Assembly (NCBI GenBank): GCA_024232965.1
Contig: JACKQF010000009.1
Location: 1-64,000, forward strand
Reading direction: 5' to 3'
DNA length: 64,000 nucleotides
Source of the DNA: Verrucomicrobiaceae bacterium
GTDB lineage: Bacteria > Verrucomicrobiota > Verrucomicrobiia > Verrucomicrobiales > Verrucomicrobiaceae
Of this stretch, positions 38,014 through 46,257 are shown in pieces. The number at the start of each line of letters is the position of its first letter. Within the stretch, counting starts at the first letter, position 1. The position numbers and the translations under genes are program-made. Under the pieces are notes generated by a model. The model was not told where the DNA came from. It saw only the letters and a program-made list of their open reading frames with translations, and made no database searches.

Positions 38014-39792
38014 ATGAACGCAACTTTGAATGGCCCACCCTCCCCTTGCGCAGATCGTCCGACGTGTGGCGGCTCCTTTGAGGTTCGCCTAGCCACCGAA
38101 TGGGATCGCCCGACGATTTATCGGATGCGGCACGACGTGTACGCCACAGAGATTGGACAACATGAAGTCAACCCGGAAGGACTGCTGAGGGACCCCTTGG
38201 ACCATGCGAATATCTATCTGGTGGCTGGGCGCGGGACGGAGGTCATCGGATTTGTGAGCGTGACTCCGCCCGGCGCTGGGCACTATTCAATCGATAAGTA
38301 CTTCCGTCGCTCCGACCTGCCCTTTCCTGTCGATGCGGGCCTGTTTGAGGTGCGGCTGCTCACGGTGCAAAAGGCGCATCGTGGCAGCAGAGTGGCGGCC
38401 CTGCTCATGGTAGCCGCGTTTCGCTGGGTGGAGGCCCACGGTGGATCACGGATCGTGGCCATCGGTCGTGAAGAGGTTCTTTCCCTCTATTTGCGAGGAG
38501 GCTTGGTGGATTGTTGCATGGGGGTAAGGTCTGGCGCGGTTCGTTATCATCTACTTTCGGCAACGATCAGCCAGCTGCGGGCGTCTATCGATGCAGATCC
38601 TCGACCGCTCAATTGGGCGGAACGAAACATTGTCTGGAACTTGTCCATCCCACTACGCAAACCCGCAACCTGCTTCCACGGTGGGGCGTTTTTTGATGCC
38701 ATTGGTCCGCGCTTTGATCAATTGAGAAAGGTAGAAGAGGTGATCAATGCCGATGTCCTTGATGCATGGTTTTCGCCAGCGCCTGCGGTGCAGGCAACGA
38801 TTCGCGAGTACCTTCCATGGCTGTTGCGAACCTCTCCGCCGACGGGTTGCGAAGGCCTAGTCGAGACCGTTGCGCGCGCACGCGGGGTCGCGCCGAGCAA
38901 TGTTCTGATGGGTGCTGGATCGTCTGATCTGATCTTCCGTGCGCTGCCTCGTTGGTTGCGCTCAGATTCGCGAGTGCTGCTGCTTGACCCTACCTATGGC
39001 GAGTACGCTCATGTGCTGGAAAGAGTCATCGGTTGCCGGGTGGATCGCCTCACGCTACGACGCGAGAATCAATATGAAGTCCCCTTGGATGCGCTGGCTG
39101 TCGCGCTGGGACAGCCTTACGACCTCGTTGTGCTGGTTAATCCAAACAGTCCCACGGGACGCCACTTGCCTGCGGATACCTTGCGCGCGCTGATCGCTGC
39201 GGCGCATCCTCAGGCACGGATCTGGGTGGACGAGACGTATGTGGACTTCGCGGGACCCGACCAATCGCTTGAGGCGTTTGCAGCACAGAGCGAAAACGTC
39301 TCGGTCTGCAAATCCATGTCCAAGGCCTATGCGCTGAGCGGTGCGCGGGTGGCGTACCTATGCGCTGGTGCCCATCAATTGGAAGAATTGCGCGCCTTTA
39401 CTCCTCCGTGGGTCGTCAGTCTGCTCGCGCAGGTAGCCGCAGTCCGTGCGCTTGAGTCGCCGGAGTACTATTCGGCAAAGTGGCGGGAAACAGGATTGTT
39501 GCGTGATCACCTGGCGTTGGGCTTGACGCAGTTAGGCTGGGAGGTCATCCCGGGAACAGCCAATTTTTTGCTCTGTCACTTGCCGGAGCGTGGGCTTACC
39601 GCAGCGGAAATTGTTACCCGCAGCAAGCAGAGGGGACTCTTTGTCCGGGACGCGGTTGGGATGGGTGCAAAGCTCGGGGGGCACGCCATTCGTGTAGCGG
39701 TAAAAGACGCAGAGACGAACAAGCGAGTGCTTTCCATCCTTTCTGAGGTCTGCGCCGCTGGCACTCGTGGCCCGGCAACAGCAATGGAGTGA
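38014..39792 (+). CDS. fusion of acyltransferase-like (GNAT/LuxI-like) domain and PLP aminotransferase
   Basis: Cytoplasmic protein of 592 residues. Residues 25-200 resemble GNAT or autoinducer-synthase-like acyltransferases: IYRMRHDVYATEIGQHE at the start, a middle FEVRLLTVQKAHRGSRVA, then LLMVAAFRWVEAHGG. Residues 215-585 are a fold-type I aminotransferase close to histidinol-phosphate aminotransferases. It has NPNSPTG (Asn378), VDETYVDF (Asp406), the PLP lysine in SMSKAYALSGAR (Lys437) with Arg445, and the carboxylate-binding Arg560 in HAIRVAVKD. All catalytic positions are therefore present. The combination suggests synthesis of an acylated amino compound, which is an inference. The gene stands alone between inverted palindromes. 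Confidence 0.8.
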   Translation: MNATLNGPPSPCADRPTCGGSFEVRLATEWDRPTIYRMRHDVYATEIGQHEVNPEGLLRDPLDHANIYLVAGRGTEVIGFVSVTPPGAGHYSIDKYFRRSDLPFPVDAGLFEVRLLTVQKAHRGSRVAALLMVAAFRWVEAHGGSRIVAIGREEVLSLYLRGGLVDCCMGVRSGAVRYHLLSATISQLRASIDADPRPLNWAERNIVWNLSIPLRKPATCFHGGAFFDAIGPRFDQLRKVEEVINADVLDAWFSPAPAVQATIREYLPWLLRTSPPTGCEGLVETVARARGVAPSNVLMGAGSSDLIFRALPRWLRSDSRVLLLDPTYGEYAHVLERVIGCRVDRLTLRRENQYEVPLDALAVALGQPYDLVVLVNPNSPTGRHLPADTLRALIAAAHPQARIWVDETYVDFAGPDQSLEAFAAQSENVSVCKSMSKAYALSGARVAYLCAGAHQLEELRAFTPPWVVSLLAQVAAVRALESPEYYSAKWRETGLLRDHLALGLTQLGWEVIPGTANFLLCHLPERGLTAAEIVTRSKQRGLFVRDAVGMGAKLGGHAIRVAVKDAETNKRVLSILSEVCAAGTRGPATAME

Positions 39793-39940
39793 CGCACGTC
39801 GCCTTCGGCTAGGCCCCGAGCGATTGACGGCCTCCTGTCGCTCGGATGGAATGGGCGCTGGACTTTGCGCCCTTCATCTGCCCCTCATTGACCGCAGACC
39901 TTCAACAAGCGCCTCCCTCTTGGGGCTAGGGGTGGATGGC

Positions 39941-39961
39941 GGAGCATTCGCCAGAATGCTT
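39941..39961 (-). repeat. right copy of the 21-bp inverted palindromic repeat
   Basis: Exact reverse complement of 37798-37818, lying 149 bp after the fusion gene stop and 113 bp before the K+ channel start. The rest of the 281-bp gap 39793-40073 holds no gene that I can support. Confidence 0.75.
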
Positions 39962-40073
39962 GTTGGGGTGCTGGGGCTCGGAGTGACCCTTATGTAAGTG
40001 CGAAAATCCCGACTGGAAAGGTGTCTGGTGCTCCTGGCACGCCTCTGGCTACAATTAGCCGCTGCCACCTCAC

Positions 40074-41081
40074 ATGTCTAAGACACTCAGCAGACCGCAG
40101 GCGAACCTGCTGTATGCCGCCGCTTTCGTCGCTGCGGTGATGGTTGTGTTTACCCTGGGCTATCGTTTCGCCGGATGGTCTTGGGGCGATGCGATCTACA
40201 TGGTCATCATTACGGCTTTCAGCGTGGGCTTTGGCGAGGTGATGCCAGTGACGGATCCCTGGCTGCGAGCCTGGACGGTGGCGCTGATCGTGCTGGGTTG
40301 CACGGGCATCATCTTCATCACTGGCACGCTGGTGCAGTGGCTCACGGAGGCACAGATTCAACGAGTACTTGGAGGCAGACGTATGGAAAACGAAATCGAG
40401 AAACTCAAAAACCACGCCATCATCTGTGGCTTCGGCCGCATCGGTCGGATGATTGCTAGCCAGTTGGAGGCCGGTGGCACTCCGTTTGTGATCGTGGATC
40501 AGGCTCCAGATCGGGTGGCAGACGCCCGGGAGGCCGGATGGTTGACGCTTCAGGGCGAGGCGACCGACGAGTCCGTGCTGCGCGATGCTGGCATCGCTCG
40601 CGCAAGAGTTTTGGCAACGGTCCTACCGAATGATGCCGCAAATGTGTTCATCACGCTGAGTGCGCGGAACATGAATCCGGGTGTCCAGATCATCGCGCGA
40701 GGGGAGGTGCCTACCACCGAGCGGAAGCTGATGCAGGCAGGCGCCGATCGTGTGGTTTTGCCAGCTCACATCGGCGCGGACCGCATCGCCCATCTTATTC
40801 TGCATCCGAATGCCCGAGAACTGCTGGGAGGAAAGACCAAGTCCAAGGTGGAGTTTGAGCATCATCTTGGCGAATTGGGTTTGGGAATGGAAGAGATCGA
40901 AATCGGGCCTGATTCTCCTTGGTTGCACCGCACGGTGGGAGAAGTCGAGACCGAGGCGGCAGGCCGCATGCTGGCGGTGGCGATTCTCCGAAAAGAAGGC
41001 ACGACAGACATGAATCCCAACCCGTCGGCAACGCTGCTGGTCGGTGACGCGCTGGTGGTGGTGCGGCGCGGCGGACGTTGA
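40074..41081 (+). CDS. two-helix K+ channel with RCK/TrkA domain
   Basis: Inner-membrane channel subunit of 335 residues. Two membrane helices (about 11-31 and 65-90) flank a pore loop, TAFSVGFGEVMPV, in which the usual TVGYGD filter is SVGFGE. After a helix comes an RCK N domain with the Rossmann motif ICGFGRIGRMIA near 122 and the acidic residue in FVIVDQAP. A TrkA-C-like domain forms the end (near 250-335, MEEIEIGPDSPW and ATLLVGDALVVVRRG). RCK channels open in response to nucleotides or Ca. It is convergent with the NDH-2 fusion gene with a three-base gap. Confidence 0.9.
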   Translation: MSKTLSRPQANLLYAAAFVAAVMVVFTLGYRFAGWSWGDAIYMVIITAFSVGFGEVMPVTDPWLRAWTVALIVLGCTGIIFITGTLVQWLTEAQIQRVLGGRRMENEIEKLKNHAIICGFGRIGRMIASQLEAGGTPFVIVDQAPDRVADAREAGWLTLQGEATDESVLRDAGIARARVLATVLPNDAANVFITLSARNMNPGVQIIARGEVPTTERKLMQAGADRVVLPAHIGADRIAHLILHPNARELLGGKTKSKVEFEHHLGELGLGMEEIEIGPDSPWLHRTVGEVETEAAGRMLAVAILRKEGTTDMNPNPSATLLVGDALVVVRRGGR

Positions 41082-41084
41082 GAG

Positions 41085-43103
41085 TTAGCGTGATCCCCGC
41101 AACAAGTCAAAGACCGTGACCATGCCGAGCAGGCGGTCATCGCCATCGACCACGATGGCTTTGCTGACACCGCTGCGCATGAGTGTCTGCACGAGTTCGG
41201 GCACGGGGGTTTCGCCCCGCACTCGAAAGGGGGTGGTGAGCGGCAGATCCTTCAAATGGTCCCGGCAAGTGAGACCATGGTTTTTCAGCCAATCGTAGGC
41301 TACGGAACGTCGCAGCAGGCCGACCACTTTGCCATCTGTGGTGACGGGATAGGTGCTGTGGGGATGAGATTGAAATTCCGCGATGGCGTCCTGAATGCAC
41401 AGACTGGCGTCTAACGATGCGACATCTTGGGTCATCACGTCCGAGGCCTTCGCCTGGCGCGTTGATTCGGAGATGGCATCGATGGTCTTCTTGATTTCCT
41501 CCGGTAGATGATACTGCTGTGCGCTAGCGCGGAAGAGGCTGTCCAGTGAACCGATGCTCTGAACCAGCGTTTTGAAAGTCTCACCATCAATGGCGACTAG
41601 TTCGCTGGGCTCTGTGGCGGTGGCATCGAAACGCCAGACGCCATCCCCCAAGAGTGCGCGTTCCCCAAAGTGCTCGCCCGTGCGTGCGGCTTTGACGAGA
41701 TGTCCCTCGGCATCAGTGATTTCGACGCAGCCATTTTTCACCGCGTAGAGAGATTGAGCAGGTTCGCCGCAGCGAAAGAGTGAGTCTCCAGACTCCAGGT
41801 GCATTTCGCCGAGAGGAGAGGAGAAACTCGGTGTCAAAAGATTGATGTCGCGCGGGAAGAACAGCTCAAAAGTCCACTCCGCCATGACGCGGAGTTTGCG
41901 ATCGAGGCCTGGCAACTTCATCAGATAAATGCTGCGCCACATGAACCAGGCCAGCAGGCCGGAGAAGCGCATGCCCATGACCATCGCCACGGCCTTGCGG
42001 TGGCCGATCGTGGCGAGTTCGCCGAGGCCGGTGAACTTGAATGTCTTCAGAGGCTTCTTGGCAATGGTGGCGACGATGTTGTCGCCAACCAATGCGCCCT
42101 GGCGCATGGCGAACTGCGCTGTTTCTGGGCATTTGCCACCGTCTGATTTTGGGAAGACGGCGCAATCGCCTGCGGACCACACTCTGTCGATCCCCTTCAC
42201 CTGTCCCGTCGCCTCGACCACCAGTTTTCCGCGCTCCAGGGGCAAGGCACCGCTTTCTCCCAAGGCCTGAATCAGCGGATGCGGCGCATTGCCCACGGTG
42301 CACACAACCAGATGCGAATGGATCGTGCTGCCATCACTGAGCTGAACGGTACGGGCAGTCACGGCTCTGACGCGTTTGTTGAAGATGAGCTTGAGCCCCA
42401 TTTTCTCCAGACAGCGTCGTGTGTAGTCGCCGAGCCCTTCACCCAGCATGCTCAGCAGTCGTTCGCCGCTGTGCACGAGGGTGACGCTGGGTTCGTCTTC
42501 CGCAATGTTGTCGTAGTACTGCCGAACGCCTGCGATGAGATCCTGAATTTGGCCCGCTGTCTCCACGCCGGAGTAGCCGCCGCCGACCACGACAAAAGAC
42601 AACATGTCGCGGCGCTGCTGGGCGCTGGTGATGAGGTTCGCCTCCTCCATTCGGCTGATGATGGTCGCCCGCAATTTCATGGCATCCCCGACGGTGCGCA
42701 TCAGATACGCGTGTTCTGACATCCCGGGGATGCGGCGGAGATCCACACTCGCGCCGGGTGCGAGCATGAGATGATCAAAGCTGATCGTGACGTTGGACGA
42801 AAACTTACCACCGTCGACCGTCAGCACGCGTCGTTGGAGGTCGAGACTTTTAACGGTTCCCTTCAAGACATCGGCACCTTTGCAGATGAGGCGGATGGGG
42901 TTCACCACATGCTGGGGGGACAAAGAGCCACCAACCACCTCTGCCAGCATGGGCTGGAAGACCATGTGGTTTTCGCTGGCGATGATCCCGACACGCAGGG
43001 TATTCACGCCCAACCTCTTCATGATCTGCTGCGCACAATAAACACCCGCAAACCCTCCGCCGATGATGGCAATGTCAAAGTGACGGGCGGGAGATTCGAG
43101 CAT
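41085..43103 (-). CDS. type II NADH dehydrogenase fused to cyclic-nucleotide-binding and CBS domains
   Basis: Protein of 672 residues. Residues 1-415 are an NDH-2-type flavoprotein that passes electrons from NADH to quinone at the membrane surface: FAD motif IIGGGFAGVY near 13, second Rossmann VVVGGGYSGVETAG near 170 and the FAD-binding VWSAGDCAVFP. A C-terminal membrane-associating region (LLAWFMWRSIYLMKLPG) follows. Residues about 430-525 are a cyclic-nucleotide-binding domain with the phosphate cassette FGERALLGDGVWRFDATA. Residues about 553-672 are a CBS pair (SDVMTQDVASLD and TPFRVRGETPVPELV). NDH-2 alone has about 430 residues, so the last 240 are an added sensor part. It could be controlled directly by nucleotide binding. 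Convergent with the K+ channel gene. Confidence 0.9.
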   Translation of the reverse strand: MLESPARHFDIAIIGGGFAGVYCAQQIMKRLGVNTLRVGIIASENHMVFQPMLAEVVGGSLSPQHVVNPIRLICKGADVLKGTVKSLDLQRRVLTVDGGKFSSNVTISFDHLMLAPGASVDLRRIPGMSEHAYLMRTVGDAMKLRATIISRMEEANLITSAQQRRDMLSFVVVGGGYSGVETAGQIQDLIAGVRQYYDNIAEDEPSVTLVHSGERLLSMLGEGLGDYTRRCLEKMGLKLIFNKRVRAVTARTVQLSDGSTIHSHLVVCTVGNAPHPLIQALGESGALPLERGKLVVEATGQVKGIDRVWSAGDCAVFPKSDGGKCPETAQFAMRQGALVGDNIVATIAKKPLKTFKFTGLGELATIGHRKAVAMVMGMRFSGLLAWFMWRSIYLMKLPGLDRKLRVMAEWTFELFFPRDINLLTPSFSSPLGEMHLESGDSLFRCGEPAQSLYAVKNGCVEITDAEGHLVKAARTGEHFGERALLGDGVWRFDATATEPSELVAIDGETFKTLVQSIGSLDSLFRASAQQYHLPEEIKKTIDAISESTRQAKASDVMTQDVASLDASLCIQDAIAEFQSHPHSTYPVTTDGKVVGLLRRSVAYDWLKNHGLTCRDHLKDLPLTTPFRVRGETPVPELVQTLMRSGVSKAIVVDGDDRLLGMVTVFDLLRGSR

Positions 43104-43440
43104 GATTCAGCGGTTACGGAAAACAAGGAAAGATCCCTCGTCCGCATGGTCCGGGCCAGATTTGAAGGAAACTTCCTGCGCGACCGCTGGATGACAATGC
43201 CGGAGTTGATCGGGCACTATGACGTGCGACGAACGTCGTCGTAGGAAATGCGATTCTATTGACTGCTCTGCGGAGTGCCGTTAGCATCGGGTTGCTTTCA
43301 CGGGAGGCCAGCGGTTCCGCGCTCCGTTCCCTTCTGAAGTGGGGTGCCTATTCTGGGCAAGAACTGTGCCGCATCGATTCCAAGCGACGTTCCCCCACAA
43401 GCCACGGTTGTTGGGGGTCAAATCTAACCCTCTCACCCTC
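43104..43440. other. divergent intergenic region with a weak candidate promoter
   Basis: These 337 bases lie between two divergent genes and should hold both promoters. Toward the plus strand TTGACT (43259-43264) and TAGCAT (43282-43287) are spaced by 17 bases, a weak sigma-70 match. The reading frame that extends the downstream gene leftward through this region has no signal peptide character and was not used. Confidence 0.35.
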
Positions 43441-45858
43441 ATGAAAATCCGGTCTAGCTCCGCCCTCCTGCTCTTGCTCTTTACCGCCGCTGCGCCTTTT
43501 CAGGTAATGGCTGGCACCTACCTCGCCACTTGGTCTGGGGCCTCCTATGGCAATACTGCCCAGGCCATCGCCCGGGTCGATATTGACGAAGGGGTCCTAC
43601 TCAATCCAGGTTTTAGCTTGGCGGCGATAGGCTCGGGTGCGGTCGTGACCAGCTTCGATATCACCGTTTCGGGGGCTGCCAGCGGCAACGGCACCTGGAG
43701 CACTTCTGATTTCACGACTTACATACTCACGATCGGCGATGCGCTCAATCTGGCCGCGGATTGGATCGGGCAACCCCAGCCGTCTGCCTCTTCTGTTTGG
43801 GGCAGGTCCGGTGATTTTAGCGTGTTCTCTGTCGTCGCAGGGGTTCCCAGGGGAACCAATGTTCTTGAGCTGAGTACCAACTCCGGGGCGGGGGATAAGA
43901 TGAAGCTGGTTAGCTTTGCTCCGCTCTCCTTTGGCGGGCCAGGGGCGCGCTTCAATGTGGGGGACACCGTGGCACTGGATCTTTCGGTGCTCATCGAAAG
44001 TGCGCTGGTTCCGAATGGTGCTGCGGGCGAGTCCGTCCGCCTCGTTGGCCTGCCTGCCGGGGTGGTCTTTGACCCTGCTACCTTCCTGCTCTCTGGCCGG
44101 GTGCTGGGGCTTGTGGGTGTCAGTGGCGTAAAAATCGAAGTCCGGAAAGGCTCCAAAGTCCTGCGCTCTCTGCCTTACAACCTAGCTGTGGATCCTTATC
44201 CGTATGCAGGCGGGTTCGAGGTGCTGCTGGAAGGTCCGGCCTCCGCCAGCCCAAACTTCACCAATACGAACGGTATCACCATCAATGACAATAGCGACGC
44301 CACGCCCTACCCTTCGACCATCGACGTGGGAGGGATCATTCTCCCTGTCACCGCTGTGCGGGTGAAGCTCAATGGTCTCAACCATTCTTTCCTGGCTGAC
44401 CTCGACCTCTTTCTCATGGCACCCGGCGGGAAGGTCTGCGCCGTGATGTCCGACGTGAGTGGCGGTGACGATGCGGTCAACGCCAATCTCATCTTCGATG
44501 ACGCTGCTGCCGACTCGTTCCCAGGCACCACAACAGGCAGCGCCTACACGACGGGCACCTTCAAACCCACCGATGTGACGCCGGGAGGGTTGGGAGAGAT
44601 CCCGCCGGGCACCGTCGGCGCGGTGGGCACCAGCCTCAATGCCCTCGCCGCGGGTAACGTCAATGGTCAGTGGAAGCTCTTTGTGAAAGACGACGCGTCA
44701 GGTGATGTCGGCTCCCTGACGTCGTGGGCGCTGGAGTTTGACCTGCTCGGCCCGATCGGCAAGATCAAGGTCACGCTCGCTTCACCCACCACTCGGTCAG
44801 TCAACCCAGCTTACTCGGCAGTCATTGAACGCATGGGACATCCGCGGCGCACGGCACGCGGCGTGTTCACCCTCACCCCAGGAGCCACGCAGGCCGTGTC
44901 CGTCACTGTCCCAGCCACCCGCACGCTGCCACAAGCCGTCTACGATCTGACCATCAATCAAGCGACAGATCACGTCACGGGCGTGCAAAACGGTGACCCG
45001 ACGGTCACTGCCCGGGGTTTCCGTCTCATTCGTCCCCACCGGATCCCCACCGGCAACGTCGCCCTCAACCTTGGGTTCTATCCCGGCTACTCTCCCGATG
45101 GTGTTTTCAATCCGGGGGGATTGGGCTATGGCACCTCCACGGTCACGACCGCAGGTCTCATTCCGATTCGCGGTCTGTTGGGGGATGCCCAGCCCTTCAC
45201 TGGCACCCTTTGTTTGTCCCAGACGAGCGAGGCGGTCGTCTGGCTCACCCCTTACGCGAACAAATCATCCTATGTCGGCGGGATCCTCACGATTCAGCAG
45301 GGTACTACCCCAATATTTGGATTCCTTCCTGGACGGAATCCTTCGCCTCCACCCCCGATCGGTGGTGGACTCCAGTGGAATGTTCGTCCCGATGCCAAGG
45401 CCAAGGCCTACTCTGGTGGCTGCGGTCCTCTGGCCCTCAACCCTTTTGTCAGTCGCTGGTCCCCTCTCCGCACCGCCGAAGATCTCGGACGTTCGCTCGA
45501 CCTCAGTTTTCGCAATCTCATGATCAATTACATGGTGCCGCCAGCTGCATCGATGGGAGAGGTTTTGCCCATCACCGGGATGCCGACGCAATGGGTTCTG
45601 CGGGATAACCTCTCCCTGGTGAATGTTTCCGCCGGCACCCATCCCACCACGGCCCGTGCAAACCCCAAAAACGGCACCTTCGTCGGCACGATCAAGCTTC
45701 CCGCCCCCGCCACCCGCACCACCGTGAGCGGCATTTTTGCTCAAGAGACATTTATCTTCCCTTTCCCCGGCCTGGGCCTGTTCAAAGTCCCGGTGAGCGG
45801 CCCCGGCCTTCCCGTTGGGGCTTATCGAACCGCGGGCTATTTCTTGATGAATCAGTAG
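43441..45858 (+). CDS. large exported protein with proprotein-convertase P-like domain
   Basis: Protein of 805 residues starting at ATG 43441 with a signal peptide ending near VMA at residue 23. Residues about 255-440 follow the P/Homo-B domain pattern seen after subtilisin-like proteases: an early FTNTNGITINDNSDATPYPSTI, then AVRVKLNGLNHSFLADLDLFLMAPGG and VNGQWKLFVKDDASGDVGSLTSWALEF. No protease domain is present. A putative Ig-like region (PAGVVFDPATFLLSGRV) precedes it, and the last 350 residues are beta-rich and unassigned, ending YRTAGYFLMNQ. It is probably an outer-surface or secreted protein of unknown role. Confidence 0.75.
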   Translation: MKIRSSSALLLLLFTAAAPFQVMAGTYLATWSGASYGNTAQAIARVDIDEGVLLNPGFSLAAIGSGAVVTSFDITVSGAASGNGTWSTSDFTTYILTIGDALNLAADWIGQPQPSASSVWGRSGDFSVFSVVAGVPRGTNVLELSTNSGAGDKMKLVSFAPLSFGGPGARFNVGDTVALDLSVLIESALVPNGAAGESVRLVGLPAGVVFDPATFLLSGRVLGLVGVSGVKIEVRKGSKVLRSLPYNLAVDPYPYAGGFEVLLEGPASASPNFTNTNGITINDNSDATPYPSTIDVGGIILPVTAVRVKLNGLNHSFLADLDLFLMAPGGKVCAVMSDVSGGDDAVNANLIFDDAAADSFPGTTTGSAYTTGTFKPTDVTPGGLGEIPPGTVGAVGTSLNALAAGNVNGQWKLFVKDDASGDVGSLTSWALEFDLLGPIGKIKVTLASPTTRSVNPAYSAVIERMGHPRRTARGVFTLTPGATQAVSVTVPATRTLPQAVYDLTINQATDHVTGVQNGDPTVTARGFRLIRPHRIPTGNVALNLGFYPGYSPDGVFNPGGLGYGTSTVTTAGLIPIRGLLGDAQPFTGTLCLSQTSEAVVWLTPYANKSSYVGGILTIQQGTTPIFGFLPGRNPSPPPPIGGGLQWNVRPDAKAKAYSGGCGPLALNPFVSRWSPLRTAEDLGRSLDLSFRNLMINYMVPPAASMGEVLPITGMPTQWVLRDNLSLVNVSAGTHPTTARANPKNGTFVGTIKLPAPATRTTVSGIFAQETFIFPFPGLGLFKVPVSGPGLPVGAYRTAGYFLMNQ

Positions 45859-46257
45859 GGAAACATCGGGAATTGAGGAAGGTGCAAGCGCTGGAGCGAA
45901 TGCGGATTGAATCTGCCGACAGGATCGCCACATCAAGTCGCCACCTCACTACCCGCCATTGACCCCTTCAATGGCGGGCACGTTTGGGGCATCTTGACAG
46001 TGGGTGGAGGCGGTGGGTCGTCCGGTGGCGCTGATCGAAGCTGCGTTGTTCATTGAGCGATTGATGGTGCCCCATGTTGATGGGTTGAGCCCGTGCGCCA
46101 TTGGCCGCAAAGACTTGCTCGCGATGTCGGACCATCGCGGGGAAGTCTCTTTTTTGAGTGCATCGGCGCAGGGGTGCGGCAGTGCGACAAACGCATCAGT
46201 TGAGGTGTGCACAGCTGGGGTGACGCCCGCTACTGGGGAAGCATGACAGGACCGCGC
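45859..46257. other. 399-bp intergenic stretch
   Basis: It lies between two converging genes. Two short overlapping frames on opposite strands (46004-46246 plus and 45949-46212 minus) exist, but neither shows recognisable protein features, and both could be chance. The stretch holds the hairpin at 45952-45978. I see nothing else in it. Confidence 0.45.
45952..45978. repeat. intergenic hairpin, CCGCCAT family
   Basis: The ten-base arms CCCGCCATTG and CAATGGCGGG flank a seven-base loop, 94 bp after the stop of the upstream exported-protein gene. The arms match the hairpin at 37938-37962 except for a C-G to T-A pair exchange and one added outer pair. It may terminate or stabilise the upstream transcript, though no T-run follows. 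Confidence 0.6.

Noticed and set aside
45949..46246. Two overlapping 80-87-codon frames as a possible insertion-sequence remnant
   Set aside because: No transposase motif or terminal repeats were seen, and the two frames lie on opposite strands over the same bases.
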